NCBI RefSeq assembly: GCF_964355755.1
Contig: NC_092670.1
Span: 32,353,795 to 32,413,794, forward strand
Source of the DNA: Antedon mediterranea
Lineage: Eukaryota; Echinodermata; Crinoidea; Comatulida; Antedonidae
Reading direction: 5' to 3'
Length of the DNA: 60,000 bases
Of this stretch, positions 31,984-44,269 are shown piece by piece. The notes under the pieces are model-generated. The model made no database searches and was not told where the DNA came from. It saw nothing but the letters and a program-made list of their open reading frames with translations. A program made the position numbers and the translations under genes. Positions within the stretch are counted from its first letter, which is position 1, and every line of letters begins with the position of its first letter.

Positions 31984-32072
31984 ATCAAATGACGTCACAT
32001 AGTAAGATCAATTCTATCTCGTGACGATACAGCGATTTTATTGTTCTTATTGATCATGACGTCATTTGATTT
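31984..32072. repeat. inverted pair with TGACGTCA at both ends
   Basis: ATCAAATGACGTCA near the left and TGACGTCATTTGAT at the right are exact inverted repeats about 60 bp apart. TGACGTCA is the CREB/ATF site. Probably a small MITE. Confidence 0.6.
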
Positions 32073-33770
32073 TAGTGCATAAAGCTACGTTTGTATATAT
32101 TTGTTCTAATATAATATAATAATATAACCATGGAGGTATTTATACCTCCATAATATAACTATACGATTAGTTTTAAACAAATATGTCAGATTTTAATGAT
32201 GGCCAGTATCGACGGGCTACTATTTGTACTACGTAGAATTTGAATTCAATTTGATTTACTATTATAAGGTCTTCCCCACTCCACTTTCCTGTTTCCTCTA
32301 TTTGTCAATGAATAATAACTAACAATTGTTTACAGATCTGGTATATAAGGTGTATGACTATTGTATAATAAGATTGTGTGTTTATCAGTTTAAAATACCT
32401 TTATTTTATGCTGAATTATTCGGCCTGTATTTGCGACACATTTGGATGTCATTAAATTAAAAGTCGATCTGTGAAACACATTAGTTTGCCACTGAATCGC
32501 AGATTATTTCGTGACCGTACAGACAGTACAGTATATTAAGATAATCACGTGGAATGCCTACACTAATGTTTGTAGGCCTATGAATTGTGTTATATTGTGT
32601 TATATTTAGTAGCCAACCTATACGTATTTAGGCATACCTGCACGTTGTAGGCCTATACGTATATTCGCCTTCACATAAGTAGTATAGGCTACCCGAATAA
32701 AAAGATACCACGCGTGAATTCTGGCAGGAGGTTGATCTACTCTTTTTTTTCAACGCAAAGAAAAAACTCTGGACAAGATGACATTCGAGTAGCACGCACC
32801 CCTTCCATGGTCATAATTTGAATGTATGATATGAAAGAAAAATAAATAGGCTCAGTAAACTACAATTTAAGTTTATACCCTTGACCGTATGTGGTAATAA
32901 TAGGCCTATGATATATTGAACAAATTGTCTTTATATCTACATTAAGAGTTTTAAATCAATACGTATTGCAATAGCATTACAATAGCGGTAATTTGTGTTA
33001 ATCCGGTCTTGTTTGCATTAGTCGGGTTCAACGACCCCTGCAAAACGATTGATCATACACCGCGTGGTTTCAGGAACTTATTCGACCGCGCGGCGTTATT
33101 TATTTCAGCGGTGGCACTTGAGATGCATGTAATGCGTTTGTGTCACATGAGCAGCTTGAAAAAAATTAGTTTTAACGTGCGGCGCGGCGTCTTGCGTCGG
33201 TTTTAAAACCGCGGCGGTGTCTTTATTGTTATTGTATTTCATTGTTTGATGTTCTTTAATCATGATGTTTGCTAATTAAATGTTTACTTCTCAATCGAAT
33301 AAAACGTGAAGCCAATCTTGTAAATCGTCAACGTACGTAAATTGACAGATCGGTGCTTTTAAAAGATATAAATAAATATTGGACTTCCGCTGCTCTCCAT
33401 ATCTTTCGAAGAATTTAAACCTCGTCGAAGTATTAAGCGTTATCCCGACACGATTTGAGTCTCTGTGACTTTTAGTTTTGTCCACAATAAAATGTGGTCG
33501 ATTGTTCAAACGAAATCCACCCGGTTGACGGAAGTAAAAAGAGAGACATATATAGATATTATATATAACATTGAAAGTTAAAAATAACCTGCTAACTAAT
33601 GGCTACGGGAAGTCATGACACTTACATCGGTGGTCTATTTTGTTAATAAATTAATATTTATCGCTCAATACGAATCACTCTTATAATAAAACAGAAAAAT
33701 AACTGGGTTTGATCAATTCAATCGTCAATCGAACAACAGGATGCTGAGCTTCGCAGATCAAAGAGTTTAT

Positions 33771-33905
33771 CCGTGGCTGCGACATGATCAGTTCCATGCC
33801 CTATCAGGCACCCGTGCTCCGCGGAGATCAGGCACCGCGCTCCGCCGAGAATTTGTACAGTGCTCTTAGTATTGGTCGCAGCCAGACATAAGATCAAGTG
33901 ACTGT
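33771..33905. repeat. hairpin-ended repeat, partner at 59659-59765
   Basis: Begins GTGGCTGCGACATG and ends TCGCAGCCAGACATAAGATC, so the ends are inverted. The same ends and much of the interior occur at 59659-59765. Confidence 0.65.
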
Positions 33906-34319
33906 TAAGAGTTCCTATCTTGGCAAGGCGAGATCAGTGTCCTGTTTTTAGATTGCCTTGGTGTGATTTTGATAAAAAAAAAACATACAGGAAACAAAAG
34001 TCCCTTGCACCTTGGTCGTTCTACGAGTTGGTGTAACGTCATCAATATCTGACTTAATAATAGCCATACGTTACCAACTTCGCTAAAGAGTTTGATAGTT
34101 TTCGATTGAAGCCTGCTGCGAGAAGTTTAAATGGCGGTAAAGTTTAAAGACACCCCAGCGCGACCTGGCGTGCCAGTGTGGATCTGGTGTCGTACAGTCT
34201 AATTGATAAATGTGCTATATTGTGTATGACATGGGAAATTATCACCAACTGCCTGTCTTAATTTCTATAGGTATGTTCACACAACAAATCATGCAGCAAT
34301 ATAGTACGTGGGTTAGTCT

Positions 34320-34500
34320 AGGTTCTAGACGAACGGAGTTTAGACTTAATAATAGTAAAGATAAATATTTTGGCACATGTGGCGTTTCATACGTATACTA
34401 CTTGAGCTTGTAAACTGTAGTTTTCAGACAAACATCAACATGCCGACTGGTGGACTAAAAAGGAACAAAAACAACAGACTTTGGGAAAGTCTATACGTGG
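34320..34500. repeat. dispersed repeat, partner at 56312-56465
   Basis: GACTTAATAATAGTAAA, TTGGCACATGTGGCGTTTCA, TACTTGAGCTTGTA and GGGAAAGTCTA recur in the same order near 56330-56465 with substitutions. Confidence 0.65.
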
Positions 34501-34580
34501 ATCTAAAAATTACTCAACCGGAATTCTGTTTGAACAGGTATAACGATATTGCAAATCACGTCCTAGTAGGCCTACCCCTT

Positions 34581-34658
34581 TTACACTATCACTGTAACAG
34601 CGGTGTAACCCCGCAGTTGTTACACTATCACTGTAACAGCGGTGTAACCCCGCAGTTG
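34581..34658. repeat. 39-bp exact tandem duplication
   Basis: TTACACTATCACTGTAACAG followed by CGGTGTAACCCCGCAGTTG occurs twice without a difference. Confidence 0.9.
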
Positions 34659-35060
34659 TTAGTACACCGGGCCGTTAAACGCCGGTGTTGTGGTTTTTAT
34701 TGACTGGTGTAAATGGGAAAATCCAACCACCCCGGTGTGCTCTCCCCGGGGTGAAACAAAGCTGAATGTTTTCCGGTCCGGAGTAACGAAGTGTAAACGG
34801 TTTTTGTGGTTCAACACCGAGCTGTTAAAGGTCATTGACGTGAAAATGTAACATGTTGTCACAGAAATACAATATATTATGCAAAAAAAATAGGTTTTTT
34901 GCTTAAAATACCCTTTTTTGCTTAAAATAATAATTGTACGATATATTGTGCTGTTCGTTATTTTCCTTTCTGCTGAAAATATTGAAATTGTTCGTGTGCT
35001 TTCTACCTTACCAGAAGGCCTAAAATAATGTAATATTGGTGTAACTCTACCCTGGCCGAT

Positions 35061-37719
35061 TTAGTGGGGAACCTAATGTTCCAAAAATCAGTTCCGTGAG
35101 ATTTTAATGCTCAAGTTGAGTTCTTGGCAGTTTTGGAATCCTTGGGACCAGCATAATTCATTGCAACTGGGGGCCAATTTTTCCCGACCCTATTTTGGCC
35201 GCCATCTTGGATTTCAAAATGGCCCCCATTTTTTACTCAAAACTTCTATTTTAAACCACGTACGAACGTAATTTGTGTGATAAATCTTACAATAGTATGA
35301 TAAATCAGTCCAATGGTACAATTTATAATAATAGCATATGGCAGCCATATTGAATTCCAAGATGGCCGCCATTAAAAACGTATATAATATATGCATTTTA
35401 TAGTCAGGGTCCTCGTGTATTTCCGTAGGATTTTAATGCCCAAAGTGAGATTTCACTTCTTTAATATGGTGGTAGGATACCAAAAATGCTAGGTAACCAA
35501 TTTTCACGATCCCGTAACCATGGTAACAGCCCCAAGATCAAAATGGCGCCCAATTGGCCCTATCTCCGTATCCCTTTGGTCTATGAACAAGATATTGGTA
35601 TCAAAATACTCGGAGCGTATATATTTATATTCATTGTAATGGAACATTTTGACGAAATGTAATAGGAAATGGTATTTTTCTGCACTATTGACCTTTGACC
35701 TTGACTTGCATTGTATCTAAAAAACGGCTGGTCATTGAAATTTAAAAATGGTCTCAAATTGCTGAGACCATACATATTTATATTTATTGTAATGCAACAT
35801 TTTGTTAGAAAATGACCGGAAGTAAAGTTATTGACCTTTGACCTAATAAACATGAACTTGATGTATACAATAATCGGCAATTATTTGTGGTAGGTATTAA
35901 ACAATGGATTTATACATATTATTATCATTTGAATAGCTAATTTCTAATTCACATAATGAACCAGCTTGGCTTGATGTAGATGACTAAGTAACAGAGAATA
36001 AAAGAAGTGTAATTAATTTGAATGTAAAGAAAAAAAATCTGTATTTAAATAGTTCTCTTTTCCCGGACCAGGCTCTAGAAGAACAGAAGGAACATAGTTG
36101 AAATGGGTTGGTGGTCTTGTTGGCGGCATTACTCAAAATGAGGAAATCGAACTGGATTTCCCATCGAACTCACTCTTTAACACAAAACACACAAATCCTT
36201 CAAGATTTTATCAAAATACATTCATAACAAAATCAACACTTTTTTTAAACATTGTCTTAGTAATAATTTCAAATGAAGTCAAGAAATATATCTTTAACAG
36301 AGATGATAAAAAAAGAGTTAAAGCTTTTTGAAGTTTGTGAGCAAAGTCTGGTTGTGGACTCTTTGAAAAAAAATAAAACTAAACACATTTAGTAGCTTGA
36401 AGGGAACATAAAATGCTGTAAACATCCAAAACCTCTTGGTCACTTCTAACAATCTCACTCTATCTAATCTAAAATGATTCCTTGGCTTGGCGATATAACT
36501 ACAAAATGGCAGTCAATGTTAGCATTGGAAGATTACTTCTTATATCGAAACATCAAAGAAGCAACCCCAAGGAACGTCTAATCAAGCAACTGAACGCAGC
36601 AATCAAATTATCATCTACGACCACGTAATAATGTATAGCAGTTCAATGTATGAGAAACCTATATATATGAAATTGTTTCAAGAAAAACAAGGTACAAAGT
36701 TTAAGAATCAACCACTCTCACTCCTTTGACTGTCTTAATGGAAAGAATGGGACGAGGATGCTGACACAATAAATGCATGGTATTGATTAATATTTATAAA
36801 ATATATAAAAACAAAATTAGAAATTAGATATTCAAATGATAATAATATGTATAAACCCATTGTTTAATACCTGCCACAAATAATTACCGATCCATTCTGA
36901 AATAGATAAATGCTTATTGTTTACATCAAGTTCATGTTTATAAGGTCAATAACTTTACTTCCGGTCATTTTCTAACAAAATGTTGCATTACAATAAATAT
37001 GAATATGTATGGTCTCAGCAATTTGAGACCATTTTTAAATTTCAATGACCAGTCGTTTTTTAGATACAATGCAAGTCAAGGTCAAAGGTCAATAGTGCAG
37101 AAAAATAGCATTTCCTATTACATTTCGTCAAAATGTTCTATTACAATGAATATAAATATATACGCTCCGAGTATTTTGATACCAATATCTTGTTGATAGA
37201 CCAAAGGGATACGGAGATAGGGCCAATTGGGAGCCATTTTGATCTTGGGGCTGTTACCATGGTAACGGGATCGTGAAAATTGGTTACCTAGCATTTTTGG
37301 TATCCTACCACCATATTAAAGAAGTGAAATCTCACTTTGGGCATTAAAATCCTACGGAAATACATGAGGACCCTGACTATAAAATGCATACATTATATAC
37401 GTTTTTAATGGCGGCTATCTTGGATTTCAATATGGCTGCCATATGCTATGATTATAAATTTTACCATTGGACTGATTTATCATAATATTGTAAGATTTAT
37501 CACACAAATTACGTTCGTACGTGGTTTAAAATAGGAGCTACTATCAGTTTTGAGTAAAAAATGGGGGCCATTTTGAAATCCAAGATGGCGGCCAAAATAG
37601 GGTCAGGAAAAATTGGCCCCCAGTTGCAATGAATTCTGCTGGTCCCAAGGATTCCAAAACTGCCAAGAACTCAACTTGAGCATTAAAATCTCACGGAATT
37701 ACATTAGGTTCCCCACTAA
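35061..37719. mobile_element. foldback DNA element B with about 0.9-kb inverted arms
   Basis: TTAGTGGGGAACCTAATG at 35061 is mirrored by CATTAGGTTCCCCACTAA ending at 37719; pairing runs to about 35950 on the left and from 36815 on the right with scattered mismatches. The loop (35951-36814) shows no transposase. The arms include exact AGGTCAAAGGTCA DR1 motifs (35689-35701, 35832-35844, 37079-37091) and CCAAGATGGCGGCC/GGCCGCCATCTTGG, a YY1-type site. No clear target duplication. The open frames in the arms mirror each other and are not genes. Confidence 0.85.
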
Positions 37720-40700
37720 TTCTATGTAGGCCTAATTATTGAAAAAGGGAAAAAAATATATAATACTAACGTCTCAATGGATGAAAATGATACATAAAAT
37801 GAAAACGTACCATACAATAATTAATTTTCCTTTATTGATGCATCGTTATGCTAATTAACAAATGCATTTTTTATTTTAAATACCTACCGTACCTACCCTA
37901 TTTTACGCCAACCTAACAACGTAAGGCCTATTTAATGTACGTACAGTCTACTAGGCAGAAATGCAGTCATTTTAAAAAGAAAAATAATTGTTAATGTTTA
38001 AAATAATAAATGATAATCTTAATAGCCACAAAGAAAATTTAACACTGAACTACATTCAAAATTAAATAAATTGTGCGTAAATGTGTGTAGATAACTGTTT
38101 TAAACAGTTATCGTATTGTTTAAATGTTCACTGTTTATAATGTTATAACAAGACAAATAAAAAACTTGTTAATGTGTCGTTATTGACTTGAGGCTCATGC
38201 TATTTTAGTCCTACATGATTATATTCATGTGAAACAAGAGATAATATAAAACATCCCCCACCTCAAAGTTGACGAGTCCCACCCGTTCTTTCCATCCTAT
38301 TTATTTGTTGCCACAATTGGTTAGGTCATGTGCTTAGGTTGTCAAATTATGTTATATTAATTATATGTAATAAACCCATTTCTCAAAGTAGTTGAGTCCC
38401 AGCCGTTTCCTTCTCTACCTATCGTCTCCCAACGATCACGCCGTTAATGAAAAATAGCAAATGCTATAATATATGGTAACATTTTCATTTTTTTTTTTTT
38501 TATATTTTTGAAAATCGCATACTGTACATATTGTTAGTATATTGCGGTATTATTGTATCATAATATTGTTTTGACAGCTACCGTATGTATTTAAAACGTA
38601 TTTGAAATGAAATAAATACGAAGTTTATAAATAGCGGAAAGATCAAAGAATATACTTTCAACATGCTAAGGTAAGTTGATTCAATTGCGCAAAAGTCAAT
38701 GATCCGCGGCTACGATGTAAAACTCTATGATCAGCGGTTTACGCGCAATCAGAAATCTTTATTAATTAGTGAATAGTAATTTCAGATCGAAGGGCATTTT
38801 CTCTTATCCGACAAATCGCTGTAGTAATTAGGTAAAACATTCCGATAGATCTGCATGCTAACCGACGCTGTTTGTCGTGTATGTGTTTAAATCCAGAACG
38901 GCAATTGTTGAAAGGGAGCTGTTTTAATTAAACGGTAGAAACTGCATTGGAAATTAATGCTACGGCTTTTGGTTGGTCCGACGAGTTACTGTAACATTAT
39001 ACCGGGTATCTTAGAAGTATAACTTCTTAATTTCTCATGTCTTCCTGAAGGTTGGTAAATCCAGAGATTGTAACGTCAGTATGGCGAGCTCTGTCATCAC
39101 ACGAACAAAATATGTAAACTTTTTAAACACATAAACCTCTTAATTAAAGCGGACACTTTGAACGTGGTATTAGCCGAGATTAACGCAAACACGCGAATGT
39201 AACATTCTCTTTTCGCGAGGAGGTCGGTGTTTTCCGCCGTGGTTTATTTGTTATTTACCACATTAACGGCTTACGCCAGGCCTAGTTTTGTTTTTTTTTT
39301 TAAGCAGGGACTGATCGCAAGAAGGACTGCCGTGTTTCTCAGGCCTAATTCCTTTTAACCATTATAATCCCACTCAACATACTTAAATGGCTTGACCTAG
39401 ATTGACCTATCTGAATTATGACTGTTGTTTACTATATTATTAGCACGGTATTATTGCAAACGTTACAGCGGTAACGTTCATAACTATCTACCATACTGTA
39501 TTTAACATAAGATTGATATGATCCATATAAAATACAGATTATCTTGACTGAGAGCGAAATGATTATATCGGACTAGCTAATTAAATTTGGCATGGGTTCG
39601 GGTCTGCACCATACTAGGCTAATTGTATCCGTCCTTTGGATGAGACGTAAAGCCATTGGTCCCGTGTAGGCCTACATATAGTACACACGCTAAAGAACTT
39701 GGTACACAATTCGAAAAGAGGTAGGCGCGCTTCACTGCTGGCTGCAATGGAGGGCCTAATCAGAATTTCCTCAGTTTCCAGTTAAGCTTGAGGACAAGTG
39801 TCTACCTTTACATATTTCTTTTTATAGATAACGACTTAAAACTGGAGGTTCAGTATACACATCTGGCTCGTGTGTACTAGAACCCAGTACATCTTTCGAA
39901 AGAGTAGGGGGTAACCCCGGTTTACTGGTCCATTCAGCCCCTGTCGGACAGACAAACAAGCACCGTTTGGTGGCAACGTTCGACAAGAAGGGACCCCTAG
40001 GTGAGTAGAGAAAGTTGTGATAGTATATGTCCTCCACACCTGTGTGCAATTCAGCCCAGCGACTGCAAGTCGCCAGTTATTCCTCCATTTACATTTACAT
40101 TTATGCCTAAACAAAACCCGTCAAACTGTTTTAATAAATTATTTGAAAAAATAATTGTTCGAGGAAATGAAACAAACATTTATTACATTACGTGTGTATG
40201 ATGGTCAGAAGTTTCGTTTTGACAAATACTTGTGAGTATGACCTAATCAGGGAAACTGCAAGTAGTTCAAAGTTTTCGTTATGAAACTTAATTTCCGCGT
40301 TCGATCGTGCACGCGTTTAGTTTATGACAATATGTTTTGCTTTTAATTGCGTAGGCCTACACTAAATATTACATTTCCTTGTTGCGATCGATATTTTTAC
40401 ATGACTAATGATATTACTGGCTGTGTATTTAAACTGTAGGCTACATTTGCAAATGATCATAAAGATATCGAAACATAAACAGCGTGAACATGCACTTTTT
40501 ATGCCAGTTAGTGAAAGCATATTAAAGATTACTTGAACCTGAACTTTAGGCCAGTGTCAGTCGAATCTTACGTTCTTTAAACTATTTCGTGTTGCCATGT
40601 ACTAGATACCAGAATGTGGGTACACTTTAACAATATAACAACGCAATTCTATCTAGTTTTTAATCCATTGCTTTAATCAAACAATTCTGCATAATCGCTT

Positions 40701-41308
40701 CAGAGTTCAGATTTGTACATTAGAGAGTTTCAAGATTTCCTACAACATTGACATGAGCATTGTGTTGCAATTTAAAGCGAAATTACACAAATTCGTTGTT
40801 CCTGTGTCTTTAGCCATTGAATCTGTATCAGTCAACTATCAGCAAACTCATCCGTACCGATAAAAAACTGAACCTTATGCATGGCCGACGGCGTGCCGAA
40901 GAAAATAGACGCACTATTGACACTCAAAATAGAAAACGTCTAAATACGTCTGTACAATCCACAGTAAACTAGACGCTCGGTATATTCTTCGGATAGAAAC
41001 AATCGAGACGCACCCATACGATCAACCGTGGCGGTAGAAATCAGTAGTCTAAAAGCAAGTGTGTGGATAGAAATATTTAAATAGCACACACGGTTTGGTG
41101 TCAGTGACCTTGCCGAATCATTTCTTCAGCAACACGTAAATACGTCGACGTACATTGTCGTAGAAATAACGGTACGGTGACTTTTTTTGACGATTGAATG
41201 AAAATTGCATTCGTAGCCTCGACTGAATTTTACTGTTTTTCAGACTTCATATTACAAAAAGTGATGTAACCCTTTCCAACGACCGACAGAAGACAACATA
41301 CACGTAAG
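37720..41308. other. intergenic DNA upstream of the Ig-receptor genes
   Basis: AT-rich, no gene recognised. It contains a SINE-like repeat (39600-39990). From about 40374 it has segments that recur upstream of the second receptor gene: CCTTGTTGCGATCGATATTT (near 40378) against CCTTGTTGCGATCAATATTT (near 43822), and AGAAATAACGGTACGGT (near 41162) against AGAAATAACGGCACAGT (near 44088). The latter parts are candidates for promoter or 5' UTR. Confidence 0.5.
39600..39990 (+). repeat. SINE-like repeat copy, plus orientation
   Basis: Contains TTTGGATGAGACGTAAAGCC, GGTCCCGTG, CTAAAGAACTTGGTACAC, ATCTTTCGAAAGAGTAGGGG and GTAACCCCGGT in the order seen in the 14.5-kb minus-strand copy. A duplicated stretch makes it longer. 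TAGGCCTA at 39667 is an insertion relative to the other copy. Confidence 0.55.
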
Positions 41309-42715
41309 ATGACGTTCCTTTTTCACTCTTACTGTGTAGTAGTCAGCTTTCTGGTTGCCAGGCGTGCCTCTGCAGTCAAGAAACCTATTAAATTTGACTC
41401 TCATTATACGTGCCAAACACATACCGGTTCTTTGACAATCTTACCTTCAACTATAAAAGAAAACTTGTTAATAACTTCAGAAACGTTTGGAATAAATTAC
41501 AACAATGATAGTAGATTCAGCAAATACTTTGAGCATTCCTTCCAAGTAAACTGCCAAATCGTGATAACTGTTGATACGCACAATGCCATTTATGCATGTC
41601 AAGACGCTGGTAATAGATACTATATAATTCCTTCAGATTGGGTTCGCCAAGATTTTCCACCATACAACGATGAATTGATTGTTACTTGTGATGATTTCGT
41701 GACAGATATCATCGAGGGAGAGGTCGTAACGCTCCCATGTACGGTACAACCACTATTCGAACCTCAGGAAATAATGATTGGATGGCTTCAAGGAAGCGAC
41801 AATATCACAACGAAATTCGATGGTTTGAATCAGAACGATACAGTACAATTGAACCAGACGTTTCAAGGCTTCCATTCTGGAGAAGGTATATTCTTTGTCT
41901 GTGTGTCACTCAGATCTAAAAATAACTCTGCAGTGGAAACGCATTGCTATAGTTCGACATTACAGGTGCGTCCTCAATTAACAGTGGACATCAACACTTA
42001 CGTATTATTTCTAGATCAACGGTGCTTTAGATGCAGAGCTAACGGTGGCTCCAGTACTGAGATGGATTACTACTGGACATTAAAAGGTGCTGAATTAAAT
42101 AGAAACAAGAATGAACGCATGTCTGAAAGATGCGTGAACAACTTACCAACTGGTGATTACAACATCAAGTGTCTGGTGAGTACCGATGCTCAGAACGCTT
42201 CTGATGAGTTAGATTTCATTGTTGAAGATACCATAACACTTAATGAACAGGATAGTAGCAACTGGAAGTTGAATGGCAAGTTGATATTCATCCTGGTAGG
42301 GACTATATCGATATTGTTATTTATTGTTGGTATACTTGCAATTACAATATACGTCATGAGAAAACAGCTTAGGCACACTGGTGGCTACCATCACAATAAC
42401 ACCCAAACACACGTTGCTGTGAATAGCCAAACCAGTGAACATCCAGACGTCAACATGCAAGTTGAACTTCGACACCATGTTATTTACGATGAAGCTGCAG
42501 CTGACGAACATTTGATCACTCCTGTGGAAGCAGCAAGGCGCATGGTATACAGGACGGATGATGGGGAATACATTAACCTTGCATCAAGTTTTAATCTCAC
42601 TCACAAACCAGAACTTTCGAGCAGCCAACATTCACAAGATATCATTTCTCTGCAAACGTCAGAATTTAGTAATGTATTTGAAGCAGATGATGAAGCGGAA
42701 TACATCAATTATTAA
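41309..42715 (+). CDS. Ig-domain type I membrane receptor A, short tail
   Basis: 468 residues, no intron. Residues 1-23 look like a signal peptide. The ectodomain (about 28-318) has three cysteine-bearing Ig-like parts: 1 (C35, C82, C97), 2 (C144, W159, C198, with VVTLPC and GIFFVCVSL) and 3 (C239, C242, W256, C288, with GDYNIKCLV). Several N-glycosylation sequons occur, for example N66, N165, N176, N182 and N296. A membrane helix spans about 325-350 (LIFILVGTISILLFIVGILA). The tail has tyrosines in VIYDEA (393), EYINL (421) and EYINY (465). YxN fits Grb2 SH2 docking and YxxL also fits endocytic signals. Domain 2 resembles PDGFR/KIT-type Ig2 (FxGFxxxxGIFFxC, then CYSSTLQV), but there is no kinase. 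Function not known. Neighbour: near-identical ectodomain gene 1.55 kb downstream. Confidence 0.85.
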   Translation: MTFLFHSYCVVVSFLVARRASAVKKPIKFDSHYTCQTHTGSLTILPSTIKENLLITSETFGINYNNDSRFSKYFEHSFQVNCQIVITVDTHNAIYACQDAGNRYYIIPSDWVRQDFPPYNDELIVTCDDFVTDIIEGEVVTLPCTVQPLFEPQEIMIGWLQGSDNITTKFDGLNQNDTVQLNQTFQGFHSGEGIFFVCVSLRSKNNSAVETHCYSSTLQVRPQLTVDINTYVLFLDQRCFRCRANGGSSTEMDYYWTLKGAELNRNKNERMSERCVNNLPTGDYNIKCLVSTDAQNASDELDFIVEDTITLNEQDSSNWKLNGKLIFILVGTISILLFIVGILAITIYVMRKQLRHTGGYHHNNTQTHVAVNSQTSEHPDVNMQVELRHHVIYDEAAADEHLITPVEAARRMVYRTDDGEYINLASSFNLTHKPELSSSQHSQDIISLQTSEFSNVFEADDEAEYINY

Positions 42716-44269
42716 TGCAGTAGAAAGGAATGATTAGGTAGGCTACAATGACGTCACTAAAAATATAAATAGCTGTAAGAAGAACTCTTACTATCCTTAA
42801 TATAGGTAAATCTGAATATAATTTATTTAAATTCGTATAATTAAAAACTTAAATAATGATCTCGCCTTACTAAACTATACCAAAGCCGAGAAGGTAGACC
42901 ATAGCTTATTAAAGCCTAATAATAGTAGGCCTACTGGCACAAGGCCAACAATCTAGATTTCCGCATAAACTTGGTCTACGTCGACGTTATGTTGTTTTCT
43001 TTACCATTCTCAAAATATAATCTACCGTATAGTACACTTTCAAAAATGTAACTTTACTTGCCTTTATAATTATAAATACAGCAGAAATTGTTAGCTTTAC
43101 AACATGAACATAAGGAACAGCGCATTTCCACTTGGTATAAACATAGGAACATTAGGACCGCAACTTACTCGATTACTGTTCGACATTTCCGTCTAATCGT
43201 GTGGTTTAAATCTCATCCCATAGGCCTACACTGTTTTTAAAATGCAAATACAGCGCAATAATAATATTTGTTTAGAAAGCGCGCCATAAAAATATCGAGT
43301 ACTACTTTTCTGATTTTTCTCATGAAACAGTACCGTAGCCGGTTGTGTGTAGAAAATAAGTTACTAGGGACCCTTCGATTTTCAAAACTAGGCCTACGTC
43401 ATGCGATAATATCGCGACGTATGTCCTCGCTCCCACCTCGACACATGTTTGATAGTTTTTAGGTCCAGGCGACGAACGAAACATCGATTGATCTCATCTC
43501 CGGCTGTCGCAAACCGAAAGCTTCTTACTGTCTGTTGACAACACGTCATGCTAGGTCTACGATACCGTCAAACTATTATGATAAATTGTACATAAATAAA
43601 TTGTTTAAGAACGAAACCAACTTTATTATATTGTGTAATATGGGAACTATGTGTCAGCCCAAATGTCTAGTTTAGCAAAAGTTCCATGTAGTATACGCGG
43701 GTAACAAAGGTTACTCAAGTTTTGCATCGTCCACTCGGGAAACTCTAGGACGGTCAAAAGTCTAGTAATAAAAAAAAACATTGTTTTTGTTTTAAATGAA
43801 TTACCGATACTTTTTGTATTTCCTTGTTGCGATCAATATTTGTACATGCAAATCTAAATCACTGCATAGATACATTTATTATGATTGTAAATCTTAAAAC
43901 ACAAACAGCTACAACATGATGTATGTTATCCGAAAGTCGTTATAGATCATTCCTTACGATATTTTCGTACCGACAGAAAACAGTGAACTACTGTGCAGAT
44001 AGATGCAAAATCGACTGTGTCGATAGACATTTAAAATTACACGGACGGTTCATCTCGGTGTCGAAGGACTTCGAGGTACAGCATTGCAGAAATAACGGCA
44101 CAGTAATTTTCGTCGAAATATCAACGGAGTCTTCTAATATTAAGAATCCCGCTTTAATAAACTTGCATTGGAAAATGATGTACATGATACTGCAACGGAA
44201 GACGTAAACAATATAACATATCGACAGACAAGTTTCGTCACGATTTTTTTTTAAACCTGTGAACTTAAG
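42716..44269. other. spacer between the two receptor genes
   Basis: No gene recognised. It holds TAGGCCTA at 42926, 43221 and 43389, and the diverged upstream segments shared with receptor A (from about 43818). GACGTCACTAAAAA after the stop of A (about 42749) is matched by AACGTCACTAAAAA after the stop of B, so the 3' flank is part of the duplication. Poly(A) signals are not obvious for A. Confidence 0.5.

Larger units (their letters stand above)
31110..35060. other. intergenic DNA with small repeats, no gene seen
   Basis: Holds a diverged tandem pair (31320-31675), an inverted CRE-like pair (31984-32072), the palindrome ATGGAGGTAT-TT-ATACCTCCAT near 32129, and a CG-richer patch at about 33000-33210 without a recognisable protein. 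It also holds repeats at 33771-33905, about 34320-34500 and 34581-34658. TAGGCCTA occurs at 32573, 32648, 32901 and 34567. Confidence 0.5.

Noticed and set aside
35581-37196. Matching frames on opposite strands in the two foldback arms
   Set aside because: They are the same sequence mirrored by the inverted repeat, without domains.
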